From Adiantum capillus-veneris (Eukaryota; Streptophyta; Polypodiopsida; Polypodiales; Pteridaceae), in NCBI GenBank assembly GCA_014529385.2, contig CM043959.1, positions 92,111,529-92,175,528 on the forward strand: a stretch of 64,000 nucleotides of DNA. Reading direction: 5' to 3'. Shown here one piece after another: positions 34,088-45,330 of the stretch (its first letter is position 1; the number at the start of each line of letters is the position of its first letter). Position numbers and translations under genes: made by a program. The notes below the pieces were generated by a model, which saw only the letters and a list, made by a program, of their open reading frames with translations, ran no database searches and had not been told where the DNA came from.

Positions 34088-36336
34088 CTAGGCCTCAACG
34101 AGTGAGGCATCATCGATAAGATCTTGCACCATTTCATCGTCTATCTCTAATTGAAAACATAACTCTGCCCCAACTCCTTCTGGCAGATTGTCTTCATCCA
34201 TTGCATCTTCATCTACAAGTGTCAATTCTGGCTCGTCTGCATCATCCCTCGTATATCTGTCAGCTTCCTCTTCCATACCTTCGTTCATCTCATCTAATGT
34301 CACAGTAGTATGGACGTCGTCTGACTGACTTTCCTCCAGGAGATCTTGCCCTTCAAATACTTGTTTATTTCTTGGAGCAACTTGAACCACAAACCACCAC
34401 TGTCGCTCTCGAGGGTCCGGTACAAAGACCACTTGCTCGCAATGTTCGGGGAGAGTAAATGTGTCACTCGCATCTGTCCAAACCTTTGTAGAATCTATTT
34501 GCACAAGTTTGTTTCCATCTCTGCGTACCATTGCATTGCGACCAAAAGTAATCACCTTGAACCACTTCACATCCAACAAAAACATCTCAAACCGCCTGAA
34601 GCTTACTTTCAGGATATCTGACACCAGACCACATTAATCTAGGTTGCTAGTGCTCTCATTCGTGTCTCTGGCACTAGCCTTGCTCTTTTGCATGAAACTA
34701 ACCATTACCCCACTGTCAAACGTGTTTCTTCTGCTGTCAATTTGTTGTGTTCTGAAATGCTTTCCATGCAACCACAGTGCCATGTATGTATGATACTTCC
34801 AGTCACATCCAATAGCCAACTCTTCCTCTTCTAGAGATATGGGTTCTCCGATCTGTCAAGCTGCTCTCACTGTCTTGTCCAACCATGCCATTGTAGGGAA
34901 TTTAGGTAGAGGAGCGAGATAGTCTGGCAAGGGTAAACCTCTATTCGTTCGGCTTCGCCTGAAATCCTGTCGCTCCCTATTGCGTCTCTCTTTCTCTTCT
35001 TCGTACCTTTCAAGCCATTTTTGCATCGGCGCTGAATTTAGTATACAAAACTTCATGATCTTTTCTCACATGGCGTCGTTCATTGTCTTCGACACCCCTT
35101 GCCCTTGCGGCTCCTCTCCCACCAGTCTTGCATCCTCCTCATCGCTCCACAGTCGAGGCATTTCTGGGTCAGAAAGGGATAGAAATTTGGTCGTCAATAC
35201 AAGAGACTCTTGCACTAGCCATCCTTCTGCCATGCTCCCCTCTGGACGCGCTTTTTGGCGAACAAAACCCTTAATTGTTTTCATGAACCGCTCTAGAAAG
35301 AACATCCAACGGCTGTGGACTGTACGTGCCACTGCAACCTCATCTACTACATGGACGAGCAAGTGCATTTGGATAGTTAGACAGCTCGTGGGTAGATACT
35401 TCTCAATCATGCAAACTGCCTCAATGGAGTTAGCCCTTGCGACTGCAATAGATTCCTCCTGTATCTCCTTGGAAGATATCCACTGCACTAGCTCTGAAAT
35501 CTTGTATATGCAGGTCCGCACTTCCTCCATTAAACACCCCTTGATCGCAATTTAAGGAATAAATTGTAAGAACTTATGCCAGTCGTGAGATTTCAGTCTG
35601 CGAATTCATTGCGAAAAAGAATGCAATCATTTGGACATGCATGAATCTTGTTGTAGTCCAAGCAACTGAGGTCAATAGTTGCTTTGCGTCTGGCCTAGAG
35701 GGGGGCATTTCATTGCCAGCTAGGAGAAGTTGCTCCCGCAACAACCTGCTTAAGCCACATTAAATTAAAAAGCTTTCCAAGCACGTCACCGTAGGCAATC
35801 GGAAAATGCATTTTATAAATTACGTATCTAAACAAAGCAGTGACACTTGCATCTGACCACCCGTACACTGACTGAAGATTCAAAAACACCAGACAAGTAT
35901 GAAGCGTCGATATTTTGGCGCCTTCATAAATTGGTTGACGTGCCAACTTCCTCAACATGTATTCAGGAGATAGGCACACAGCTTCTGGTGCTGCCTTGTT
36001 AGCGTTCTCCTCGCTTGTTTGGAAGAAGGCATCCAACATCTCCTCCATGCCGTCGTCTTCTGTCTGTAAGTCCTTTTCTGCTTCCATCCTTGGCTCTATA
36101 TTGGTCGGACCTTCACGCATAATCCTTTTTCTCTCTTCAGATGTAGGTGCTATGTCGTGAAAATCAATGCCCGTTCCGTAAGAGTCGTACTGTAGATTAT
36201 GTGTGGTTTCTTTAGCAAACTCTCCGTACTTGTGCACATGCTCATTACATATCTTACGCTTGCGCAGGATTTGATAATTGCAGAGCGTGCACGAGCATGC
36301 AATCTTTTCCTCCATGTTAGTTGATGACGTTGCCAT
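34088..36336 (-). pseudogene. TNP2-like CACTA transposase, catalytic core missing
   Basis: Minus-strand. Start MATSSTNMEEK (36336), then a Cys pair region CSCTLC, acidic linker, and a helical block LHTCLVFLNLQSVYGWSDA. Next, around 35600-35690, comes the TNP2 hallmark DYNKIHACPNDCILFRNEF. A DUF4218-like domain follows (CMIEKYLPTSC, MHLLVHVVDEV, RWMFFLERFMKTIKGFVR, 35066-35530), then linker exons (34634-35056) and a DUF4216-like domain (34088-34624: VKWFKVITFG, VFVPDPRERQWWFVVQ) with an acidic tail ending LIDDASLVEA. In intact TNP2 the Transposase_21 domain carrying the catalytic acidic residues lies between the HACPNDC block and DUF4218. Here only about 40-50 codons separate them, so it seems internally deleted. 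Some gaps between blocks are likely introns. Confidence 0.8.
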
Positions 36337-36599
36337 CTACAATGATTATGAATGTTGTTTTAATATATATACTCCTCACAATGTAAACTACCTCGCATTC
36401 TCTAGTCTTGTCCAATCTCCCTACACCTCGGTCCAGAGGTGTACGGAGATCAGGACCACCGAGTCAAAATCTCGTCTTTATTGGTCAAATCCTATACGGG
36501 TAGACACATACGTGCACTTCCAGGTGTACATGGCAATGCATGTAGCAGGCAAAACCCCTTTGCCTCTTTTAGTTCCATAGTTTCTTCAACATCCTACGG
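36337..36599. other. 5' flank of the TNP2-like gene
   Basis: Presumed leader/promoter side of the minus-strand transposase gene; a TATATATA-like stretch lies near 36363-36370. Nothing more can be supported. Confidence 0.35.
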
Positions 36600-38245
36600 C
36601 TTGTGTAGTTGACGTCAAATCCTACGCCAACCGGATTTGACCTACGTCTTGTGTATTTGGCGTTTCTTCTATCCATTTGACCTACGGCTTGCCATACGCA
36701 CTCTTGACATTGTCTAAAGACTACCTAATCGTCTACGGATGGTTTCAGAAGACATAGAAGTCATTTCCGAAGTCTGTTTGCGTTTTTCCGTAGAAAAACG
36801 CAACCGGATTTGACCTACGGCTTGTGTATTTGGCATTTCCTCTATCCGTTTGACCTACGGCTTGCCATACACGCTCTTGACATTTCTTAAAGACTACCTA
36901 GTCGTCTATGGATGGTTTCAGTAGGCATAGAAGCCATTTCCGAAGTCCGTTTGCATCTTTTCGTAGAAAAACGCAACCGGATTTGACCTACGGCTTGTAT
37001 ATTTGGCGTTTCTTCTATCCATTTGACCTACGGCTTGCCATACGTGCTCTTGACATTGCCTAAAGACTACCTAATCGTGTACGGATGGTTTCAGAAGGCA
37101 TAGAAGCCATTTCCAAAATCCGTTTGCGTTTTTCCTTAGAAAAACGCCACTAGATTTGACCTACGGCTTGTGTATTTGGCGTTTTTTCTATCCGTTTGAC
37201 CTACGGCTTTCCATACATGCTCTTGACATTGCCTTAAGATTACCTAATCATCTATGGATGGTTTTAGTAGGCATAGAAGTCATTTCCGAAGTCCGTTTGC
37301 GTTTTTCCATAGAAAAACGCAATCGGATTTGACCTACGGCTTATGTATTTGGCGTTTCTTCTATCCGTTTGACCTACGGCTTGCCATACGCGCTCTTGAC
37401 ATTGCCTAAAGACTAAATAATCGTCTAGGGATGGTTTCAAAAGGCGTAGAAGCCATTTCCGAAGTCCGTTTGCGTTTTTCCGTAGAGAAACGCAACCGGA
37501 TTTGACCTACGTACGGCTTGTGTATTTGGCGTTTCTTCTATCCGTTTGACCTACGGCTTGCCATACGCGCTCTTGACATTGCCTAAAGACTACCTAATCA
37601 TCTACGGATGGTTTCAATAGGCATAGAAGCCATTTCCGAAGTGCGTTTGCGTTTTTCCGTAGAAAAACGCAACCGGATTTCACCTACGGCTTGTGTATTT
37701 GGCGTTTCTTCTATCCGTTACAGCTTGCCATACGCGCTCTTGACATTGTCTAAAGACTACCTAATCATTTGCGGATGGTTTAAGTAGGCATAGAAGCCAT
37801 TTCTGAAGTCCGTTTGCATTTTTTCGTAGAAAAATGCAACCGGATTTGACCTACGGTTTGTGTATTTGGCGTTTCTTCTATTCGTTTGACCTATGGCTTG
37901 CCATACGCGTCCGAAGTTCGTTTGCGTTTCTCCGTAGAAAAACGCCACTAGATTTGACCTACGGCTTGTGTATTTGGCGTTTCTTCTATCCGTTTGACCT
38001 ACGGCTTTCCATACATGCTCTTGACATTGCCTTAAGATTACCTAATCGTCTATGGATGGTTTTAGTAGGCATAGAAGCCATTTCCGAAGTCCGTTTGCAT
38101 TTTTTCGTAAAAAAACGCAATTAGATTTGACCTACGGCTTGTGTATTTGACATTAATTCAAACCCATTGACCTACGGCTTGCCATACGCGCTATTGACAT
38201 TGCTTTAAGACTACCTAATGAACTACGGATGGTTTTAGCTAGCTG
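36600..38245 (+). repeat. ~174-bp tandem array inside the CACTA element (about 9 units)
   Basis: CGGATTTGACCTACGGCTTG (variants) recurs at about 36633, 36807, 36979, 37153, 37327, 37498, 37676, 37842, 37952 and 38127. The period is ~174 bp, with one shortened unit at 37842-37952. Each unit has a second TTTGACCTACGGCTTGCC copy about 45 bp on, and a hairpin with arms TTGCGTTTTTC / GAAAAACGCAA around a 4-base loop. It lies upstream of the TNP2-like gene. Open frames here are by-products. Confidence 0.92.
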
Positions 38246-38429
38246 TTTTAGCTGCTTAGTCCACACCCAGCAGTTTAGGATTCCATAATATGTTATTTTG
38301 TCATTTTGTTATTCTAACCTAGTATCAGTCTACCACATTGTAACTTTCTGGTCTCATAGGTCACTTTGGCCTTTTGAAGAGTTAACATAACATTTCATTT
38401 CATTTTTTTCTTTAATTTTAATTTTTTAC

Positions 38430-38976
38430 GCAAACCATAACTCTCTCTCTCTCTAGTTTTAATTTACTACGCACATTTTTCTCTCTCTTTAATTTCCTAC
38501 ACGCACAAAAACTTCTCTCTTTCTCTCTCGCTCTCTATCTCTCTCTTTAATTTCCTACACGCATACACACTTCTCTCTTTCTCTCTCTTTTCTACACACA
38601 CACACACTTCTCTCTCTCTCTCTTTTTTACACACACACCGCTCTCTATCTCTCTCTTTAATTTCCTGCACGCACACACACTTCTCTCTTTCTCTCTCTCT
38701 CTCTCTCCATCTCTCTCTTTAATTTCCTACACGCACACACACTTCTCTCTTTCTCTCTCTTTTCTACACACACACACACACACTTCTCTCTCTCTCTCTC
38801 TCTTTCCTAGACACACACACACCGCTCTCTATCTCTCTCTTTAATTTCCTACACGCACACACACTTCTCTCTCTCTCTCTCTCTCTCTTTCCTACACACA
38901 CACACACTTCTCTCTCTCTCTCTCTCTCTCTCCCTCTCTCTCTTTCCTACACAAACAAACACACACACACGCACAC

Positions 38977-39014
<38 letters not shown>

Positions 39015-39035
39015 CATATACACACACACACATCG

Positions 39036-39077
<42 letters not shown>

Positions 39078-39080
39078 TTC

Positions 39081-39150
<70 letters not shown>

Positions 39151-39156
39151 TGTGGG

Positions 39157-39210
<54 letters not shown>

Positions 39211-39230
39211 TTGGGGGGGGGGGGGGGGGA
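38430..39230 (+). repeat. compound (CT)n/(CA)n microsatellite array
   Basis: About 800 bp of alternating pyrimidine runs and (AC) runs. A larger repeating unit (TTTAATTTCCTACACGCACA... then CTCTCTCT) is visible from 38450 to 38870. A pure (CA)n tract spans about 39081-39148, then (GA)n about 39157-39204, then a G-rich run to about 39229. It lies inside the CACTA element near its right end. Long minus-strand open frames over it (S/L and C/V repeats) are artefacts. Confidence 0.95.
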
Positions 39231-39339
39231 AGAGTGCCATAATACCTCGCAGCAGGTTTCGGCCAAGATCTGAAAACGCGCGCGTTGAGGGTGAAAATGG
39301 CCCCTTCGCGCGGGTTCGGCTTTTTTCCCCCCAAATTAC

Positions 39340-39521
39340 TTCTGTCGATACCTGCGTCGATATACGCGTGAGAAAATTAGCCTTTCGACGCGTATATCCA
39401 CACTCATATCGACGCAGGTATCGACGTGTATATCGACGGACGGTAAGTACGTCGATATGAGAGTGGAAAGGCACGGGCGTCGATATATAAAGCGTCGATA
39501 GCTTTGGGTTATGTTGTAGTG
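39340..39521 (-). repeat. CACTA right subterminal and terminal repeats
   Basis: At least five copies of CGTCGATA / CGACGCGTATATC-type motifs in both orientations, ending in GTTGTAGTG, the inverted terminal repeat. Confidence 0.88.
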
Positions 39522-39960
39522 TGAAGGCCATAGGGTCCCTTGCATGCTAGTAAGAACCTCTCTATGCTTTACATTGGCATCCTATGGCCCCCAGGCCACA
39601 AGGTGGCCTCTATGTTTTGAAAAAACCCTTCATGAGGGTTTCCTGGAAAACTATGGCCCCAGGGCCATAGGATGCTTTGTATGCCAGTAAAAAGAACTAT
39701 TTTCTCTATATTGAGGAGACCTTGTGTCCTGAAGGCTATAGGGTCCACTCTATGCTAGTAGAAACCTATGTTTACTCTATATTGGCTCCCTATGGCCTGA
39801 AGTCCATAGGGTTCCCTCTATGCCAGTAAGAAACTCTCTGTGCTCTATGCTCTATGATCTATGCTCGATGCTCTATTGTCTATATTGACTTCCTATGGCC
39901 CCAAGGCCACAAGGTGTCCTCATTGTTTCCAAAAACCCCTCATTGTTTTGACAACCTATG
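39522..39960 (-). repeat. CTATGGCC minisatellite, block D right part
   Basis: Continuation of 31770-32004 after the CACTA element: AGGCCATAGGGTCCCTTGC, CATGCTAGTAAGAACCTCTC and CATCCTATGGCCCCCAGGCC, about five units, inverted relative to block E. Ends where the Gypsy-3 LTR starts. Confidence 0.8.
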
Positions 39961-40027
39961 TGTCATGGATGCTTGAGAGTCAGTCGCTGCCTGCATCATT
40001 GCCTATGTCATTGTCTACATCATCGCT

Positions 40028-40320
40028 AGAAGGCTCTAGAAGAATCTAGAAGGATCTAGAAGAATCTAGAAGGATCTAGAAGATTCTAGAACTAGAATTT
40101 TCTAGAAGCATGGAGAAGATTCCGGAAGAATCTAGAAGTTTCTGGAAAGCTCTAGAAAGTTGAAGAAGGTTCTAGAAGAACTAGAAGGATCAAAAGTTTC
40201 TAGAATCTTGGAGAATATTCCAAAAGAATCTAGAAGTTTTTGGAAAGCTCTAGAAAGTTGAAGAAGGATCCAGAAGGTTCTAGAAGAACTAGAAGGATCA
40301 AGAAAGTTCTAGAAGATTCT
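40028..40320 (+). promoter_or_regulatory. heat-shock-element cluster in the Gypsy-3 LTR
   Basis: Repeats of TCTAGAAGGA form the nGAAnnTTCnnGAAn signature. Perfect three-module matches: 40079-40091 (GAAGATTCTAGAA), 40135-40147 (GAAGTTTCTGGAA), 40273-40285 (GAAGGTTCTAGAA). A four-module match lies at 40302-40319 (GAAAGTTCTAGAAGATTC), about 60 bp upstream of the TATA box. This is the layout of heat-shock-factor-driven promoters; activity is inferred. Confidence 0.7.
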
Positions 40321-40381
40321 AACCTCCTCAAGAAGAACCTAGAAAGTCTTAACCTCTTCAAGTAACCTCCTCAAGCACTAG

Positions 40382-40390
40382 TATAAATAG
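40382..40390 (+). promoter_or_regulatory. TATA box of the Gypsy-3 LTR
   Basis: TATAAATAG, about 60 bp downstream of the last heat-shock element and about 310 bp upstream of gag. Confidence 0.75.
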
Positions 40391-40659
40391 GGGTCTTGGG
40401 CCACAAGACCCTTAGCCTTGCCAACACTAGTTGTGAGCCTCCTATGAGGAAATCCCTCTTCTAGTTCTTATGTTCAAGTTTTGTCGTTGCAATCAAGCCT
40501 TGTCTTGTACTCAAGTCATGTAATCCAAGTCTTGTATCTAGATCTCTTAATAAAGTATTAAGTCTTGTAATCAATATTAAGCTTATCATCAAGTCCAAGT
40601 TCTTGTACATTGTGAGTACCTCCTCTTGATCTCTTCTAACACTATACGCACTCAAAACA

Positions 40660-42890
40660 GTTTGGCAAGACCACCATCTCTTAATCTTCTCAAGCCATCA
40701 TGGAGCCAATGATGGAAGGTGTCATCAAAGCATTGCAAAGCATCCAAGCTCCGTTACAAGAACTTCGTGAGAGTAATGCTCAACTTCAAGCAGGGAAACC
40801 CCTAATCTTGGGACCGGCGTTGCAAAATCTTCAACTTCAAATTCAAGAGCTTCAAGAGACAAGCACACATCAAGCACAAGCTGCAAGATCTAGCTATTCT
40901 CAACAACATAAGAAGGAGCCGAAGGTCAGCATGCCTGAAAAATTTGATGGGACTAGATCAAAGTTTAGAGGTTTTGTCCAACAAGTGCATCTCTTCATTC
41001 GAATGCAACGAGAGCGAACTATCCAGATGATGCCTCTCAAGTAGGTCTTATTGGGACCCTCCTCTTGGGTATGGCTCTCTCTTGGTTTGCTCCCTTACTC
41101 AAAAAAGAATCTCCTCTTCTTCATGACTTTGAAGCTTTCATGCGGGAGTTCTCTGCAACCTTTGGGGATACTGATAGAGCAACGGTTGCTAAAACCAAAC
41201 TTAGAAATCTCCGCCAAGGATCAAGACCTACATCCGTCTATGCATCCGAATTTCAACAGCTCACTTGTGATCTGACTTGGCATGAGGAATATTTCATTAG
41301 CCAATTTCGGTGGGGATTAAAGGATGACGTAAAAGATCTTTTATTGACTATGCCAAAGGTTCACACACTAAGCGAGTTCATCTCTCAAGCAATAGAATGT
41401 GATAATCGACTATTTGAGAGGAGACAAGAGAGGTGTCTTGGGGCACCATTGTGACCCCAAACAGAAGTGACACATAATGGCTACACACCTCAACAGGTCC
41501 ATGAATCAAGCATTGAGCCCATGAAGATTGATTCAACACAGTTTCAAGCTCTCTCAACCGAGGAGAAGCAAAGGTGACGCATTAATGGCTTATGTATGTA
41601 TTGTGGAGAGCAGGGGCACATAGTCTAACAGTGTCCAGGGAAGAGAAGGATGAAGGTTCATGGTGCAATGTCTTCAACGTGTTCGAAAAACATGGACGTC
41701 CAACCCCGATAGAGACCGACCGATTGGACAAAAGACAAGGAAAAAAAGGTCTCTTTCTTCCCGCTGATTCCACTTCAAGTTTTATGCTACCAGTCAAGAT
41801 CCATATGCGGGGTAGGCACATGGATTGTGAAGCATTACAAGATTCAAGCGCAATGGCGTGCTTCATGGACAAAGAATTTGCAAAAGAACAAGGCATACCA
41901 CTTGTGGAGAAGTCTAATCCAGCAACTATAGAAGTCATTGATGGTTGTCCCCTTGCTTCAGGGGATGTCAGGTATGAAACTCACCCCATAGAAGTAACAT
42001 TGCAGGAGCACGTTTCAAGAATAGCGTTCAATATTATACAAATCCCAAGCAGTCCAATTGTTATTGGGCTACTGTGGCTTGAATTACATAATCCTGACAT
42101 CGATTGAAGGGCTCGGAGAATTGGACCACGAAAAGTCCAAAAGAAGAAGGGAAGGCATAATAGGCGTATATATCTTGGAGCCAAGGTCTTCATGCGTGAA
42201 GCAAAACAGTATCCAACTTTCTTGATATTTGCAACACCAGCCAACACGTCGACAACAAAAATTATGGAGGCATTGCCACATCAATATCAAGATTACAATG
42301 ATGTTTTTGAGAAGAAGAATGCAGACCTCTTACCAGAGCATCGACCCTATGATTGTGCTATAGAGATTCAGGAGGGAACCCAACCCCCCTTTGGCCCAAT
42401 ATACAAGCTATCTCAAGATGAATTGGTAGAATTGTGAAAAAATATTGATGAGAATCTTGCTAAGGGGTTCATACAGCATTCAAAGTCCCCAACAGGAGCT
42501 CCAATACTCTTTGTAAAAAAGAAGGACGGAACTCTCCGAATGTGCGTGGATTATAGGGGCCTAAATAAGATCACCGTCAAGAATCGCTATCCCCTTCCCT
42601 TGATCCCAAAGCTTCTTGAACGCCTTGGCAAAGCAATAATATTTACAAAAATAGATCTTCGTGGTGCTTACAACCTAGTCAGAATCAAAGAAGGTGATGA
42701 ATGGAAGACACCCTTTTGGACAAGGTATGGCCACTTTGAATATACCGTCATGCCATTTGGTCTCACAAATGCCCGAGCTGTTTTTCAACATTTAATGAAC
42801 GATATCTTTCAGGAGTATTTGGATTATTTTGTGGTAATATATTTGGATGATATCTTGATATTTTCCAAGGATCAAGAAGAGCATGGGATA
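40660..42890 (+). mobile_element. Gypsy-3 internal region: gag, protease, partial RT
   Basis: Fossil Ty3/gypsy coding region, plus strand. Gag: 40700-41454 (MPEKFDGTRSKFRGFV, ending in the RRQER region). Protease-type domain: about 41750-42107 (MDCEALQDSSAMACFMDKEF, then IVIGLLWLELHNPDI). Linker: YQDYNDVFEKKNADLLPEHRP (42192-42437). Reverse transcriptase: 42540 to about 42880 ([46 protein letters not shown]). It stops inside RT; RNase H, integrase and 3' LTR are absent. It is broken, with about five breaks before the truncation. Confidence 0.88.
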
Positions 42891-44445
42891 GATATAATAA
42901 AAAGAAAAGAAAAGAAAAAACTCTTCCTTGAGTGCAGGTTAGTCAAAGTGCATGGTCGTCACCTGAAGGGGGATGGATATGGCACATGAAGGTGATGCGA
43001 CCAAGATTGGGAAAGGCAGTATGACACCAAGAGGGATCCATATCCTCCTTCTTCTCAGAAGGATGCCCCTCCACCTTCTCCATTGACATGAACAAAACAC
43101 CTCATATCATCAAGCCCATCTAGACCTTGATCAAAGCCTTCTCTTATGGAGGCAATGGTGAAGGCTGTGATCGAAAGGATGATGCATCATGCATTAGGAA
43201 GAGAATGGGGTCTAGGAGGGCCTCTATATTTGACAGTTTAAGGTATTCAAAAATTTAGTATTAAGAAAGTAATCAATGGATATCTTTTCAATTCAAACAG
43301 GCAAAACAACTAGTTTATTTAGATTCAAAATTTTCCCCAGAATGGAATTGAAAATCTAGCAAGTAAAACCATATCATATAGCATGTCTATGAAAAGAGCT
43401 CGATGCGTAGATGCGGATCTATGATGTACGCTCTAATCAGAGATCACATGTGGGAGCTATAGAAGGCCAAAAATCATAAAATTGTACACCTCCTTTTTGG
43501 AGGAAAAAGTACATCCTTTAACCACTCTCACACATCTCTGACACACCCACCATTCTTGCACACATGGCATACACCTATTTGTCAAAATGTTAATCATGTC
43601 CATAATCTCATGGCAAATAAAGAGGCCCTCTTAGATCCCATCCTCTTCCTAATGGAGGCTCAATGTCTCAAAAGAGTGCATTGCTATGAAATGAGATGGC
43701 TTGGTTTGGGTGCTTGTAGATTAGATCACTAAAGTTAACCAAGATGGTTTTTCCTAACATTGTTGATTAATCAACAATGCTACAAGGAATTGTGATCCCT
43801 ATTTACCAGTCATTTAGGACGATTGTCAGTATACTCTGGGGATACACATATCAATACTGCTAGTCATCCAGAGAGGATAGGTAAATTACAAGTTTTAATC
43901 TCATGCTAAAGGATACGCTAAGCGTGTACACTAGCACTAAGAAATCCAATTGAAAAGGTTATCTTTATTTTTCTTACCATGAGATAAATCATGTTGCGAC
44001 TAAGTTTAGCCTCTTTATGTTTAAATTGGATTCTCAACCTTGAACACTGGTTACGGTGGGCTTGTTTACTGATGACAAATGATATGAAGTCAAGGACTTG
44101 TACCTTTTTGATGAGATACATCAATCAATTACTTTCATGGAAAGTGAAAAGAGGTACTCTTTTAGATATCTCTTACTTGTGATAACTCATTTAGCATACT
44201 CAAGTGAGTTCTAAATGGAGTCTATATGCTATGTTGGTAGATATGGGACGGTTGCAAAAGACTGTTGCAAAGGGACAACAATGTGGAAAATCAAAAAAAG
44301 ATGATCTTCTTGATTTCATTGAACCTCCTACTAAACCGTGTTCCGGTCAAACAAAAAATTAGATCCATGAAGGATACCACTACAAAAAATATTAATATTC
44401 TTATGAAGATACCACTTTTGTTTTTGAGGACAAAAACGCTTCTCC
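42891..44445. other. unassigned DNA after Gypsy-3
   Basis: No recognised domain. The sequence just before the polypurine tract (about 44300-44450) has a plus-strand open stretch (DDLLDFIEPPTKPCSG) that could be the 3' end of some LTR-element internal region; this is a guess. Confidence 0.35.
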
Positions 44446-44660
44446 AAGGGGGGAGCAATGTCATGCCTAGGGTAAGACCATGTAGGCCAAGGGTTAGGAT
44501 GGACATGCGATCAAGGGGTGCTATTTTTTAGTAGGATATGAGTCTATATATAGCGAGGTTGGGCGGAGAGTGCATGGTCTAGTCCCCTCTAGTCTTGGAA
44601 TGAGCCAAATCACATTAAATTTGGAGAAAAATAAAACACCTCATGTTATCCATGAAGAGA
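44446..44660 (+). mobile_element. probable LTR start after a polypurine tract
   Basis: AAGGGGGGAGCAA (about 44446-44458) followed by TGTCATGCCTAGGG looks like a gypsy polypurine tract and 3' LTR start. A TATATATAG box lies near 44548-44556. The right border of the LTR could not be found. It differs from the Gypsy-3 LTR beyond the first seven bases, so it belongs to another element. Confidence 0.45.
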
Positions 44661-44662
44661 AA

Positions 44663-44684
44663 CACACACACACACACACACATT
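44663..44684 (+). repeat. (CA)n microsatellite
   Basis: About eleven CA dinucleotides. Confidence 0.95.
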
Positions 44685-45271
44685 CTCATAACTAATACAA
44701 AATTATGTTCTTGTCCATCAAAATTAGCCTCTTATTTCATATGTATATCATCAGTTTGTAAATTGGAAAACCTATATTTTCTCCTTCAATTCATCCTCGT
44801 TCTGATTCTAGAGAGGGTTGAGCTACCTCTTAATCACACCCCACACATGAAAAAGAAGAAATAAAGTCAAAATTTATATCCTCATAAGCTCCAAAACATG
44901 AAACAAGAGAGACGAGACAACACTGTTCTCTTCCTACAAAGCTATGAAGTGAATATTGATGAAAAAGGGAAATTTGCAGGTTTTTTAGGTATAAGATTGG
45001 CACCCCCCTTGCTTCTTACATGAAAGCCCAGTGGATTGTAGATGGTGTAGTGAGAAAGGGTGAACTATAAGGAAAATGGCTCTTGAGATCGGGAAGTCAA
45101 TGGACCTCACATCTATCGTGACATATCTCCTTGTAGTCAAACTTTTATCACGTCCAACTCATTGAACGGGCATGGGTAGCCAAGCACGCATGTAGTCACA
45201 CATGTACTAGGGCTCAAAGGATGAGGGGAAAGGAAGTGCTAGAGAGAAAGAAGGAGATCATAGGCAAAAAC

Positions 45272-45274
<3 letters not shown>

Positions 45275-45330
<56 letters not shown>
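45275..45330 (+). repeat. (GA)n microsatellite
   Basis: About 28 GA dinucleotides with one interruption. The Arg-Glu open frame over it is an artefact. Confidence 0.95.

Larger units (their letters stand above)
32005..39521 (-). mobile_element. CACTA (En/Spm, CMC) DNA transposon, 7.5 kb
   Basis: Left end CACTACAACAACAGTCCCAA (32005) and right end whose complement reads CACTACAACATAACCCAAAG (39521) are terminal inverted repeats. TGA at 32002-32004 and 39522-39524 is a perfect 3-bp target duplication. Subterminal copies of CGACGCGTATATCGACG-like motifs occur at both ends (about 32050-32110 and 39340-39500). Genes run on the minus strand: TNP2-like (34088-36336) then TnpA-like (32825-33981). 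Non-coding parts hold a minisatellite, a 174-bp tandem array and a compound microsatellite. The TNP2-like gene appears to lack its catalytic domain, so this copy is probably non-autonomous. Confidence 0.95.
39961..40659 (+). mobile_element. Gypsy-3 5' LTR (borders approximate)
   Basis: Starts TGTCATGGATGCTTGAG and is taken to end near CTCAAAACA at 40659, because gag follows at 40700. It contains a cluster of TCTAGAAG repeats with perfect heat-shock elements and a TATA box. No second LTR is present in the window, so the borders rest on TG/CA ends and position only. Confidence 0.55.

Noticed and set aside
38849-39545. Long minus-strand open frames of 150-160 codons
   Set aside because: They are low-complexity Ser/Leu and Cys/Val runs produced by (CT)n and (CA)n microsatellites.
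39961-44470. Pairing of the Gypsy-3 LTR (39961) with the TGTCATG start at 44459 as two LTRs of one element
   Set aside because: They share only the first seven bases; further sequence does not match.
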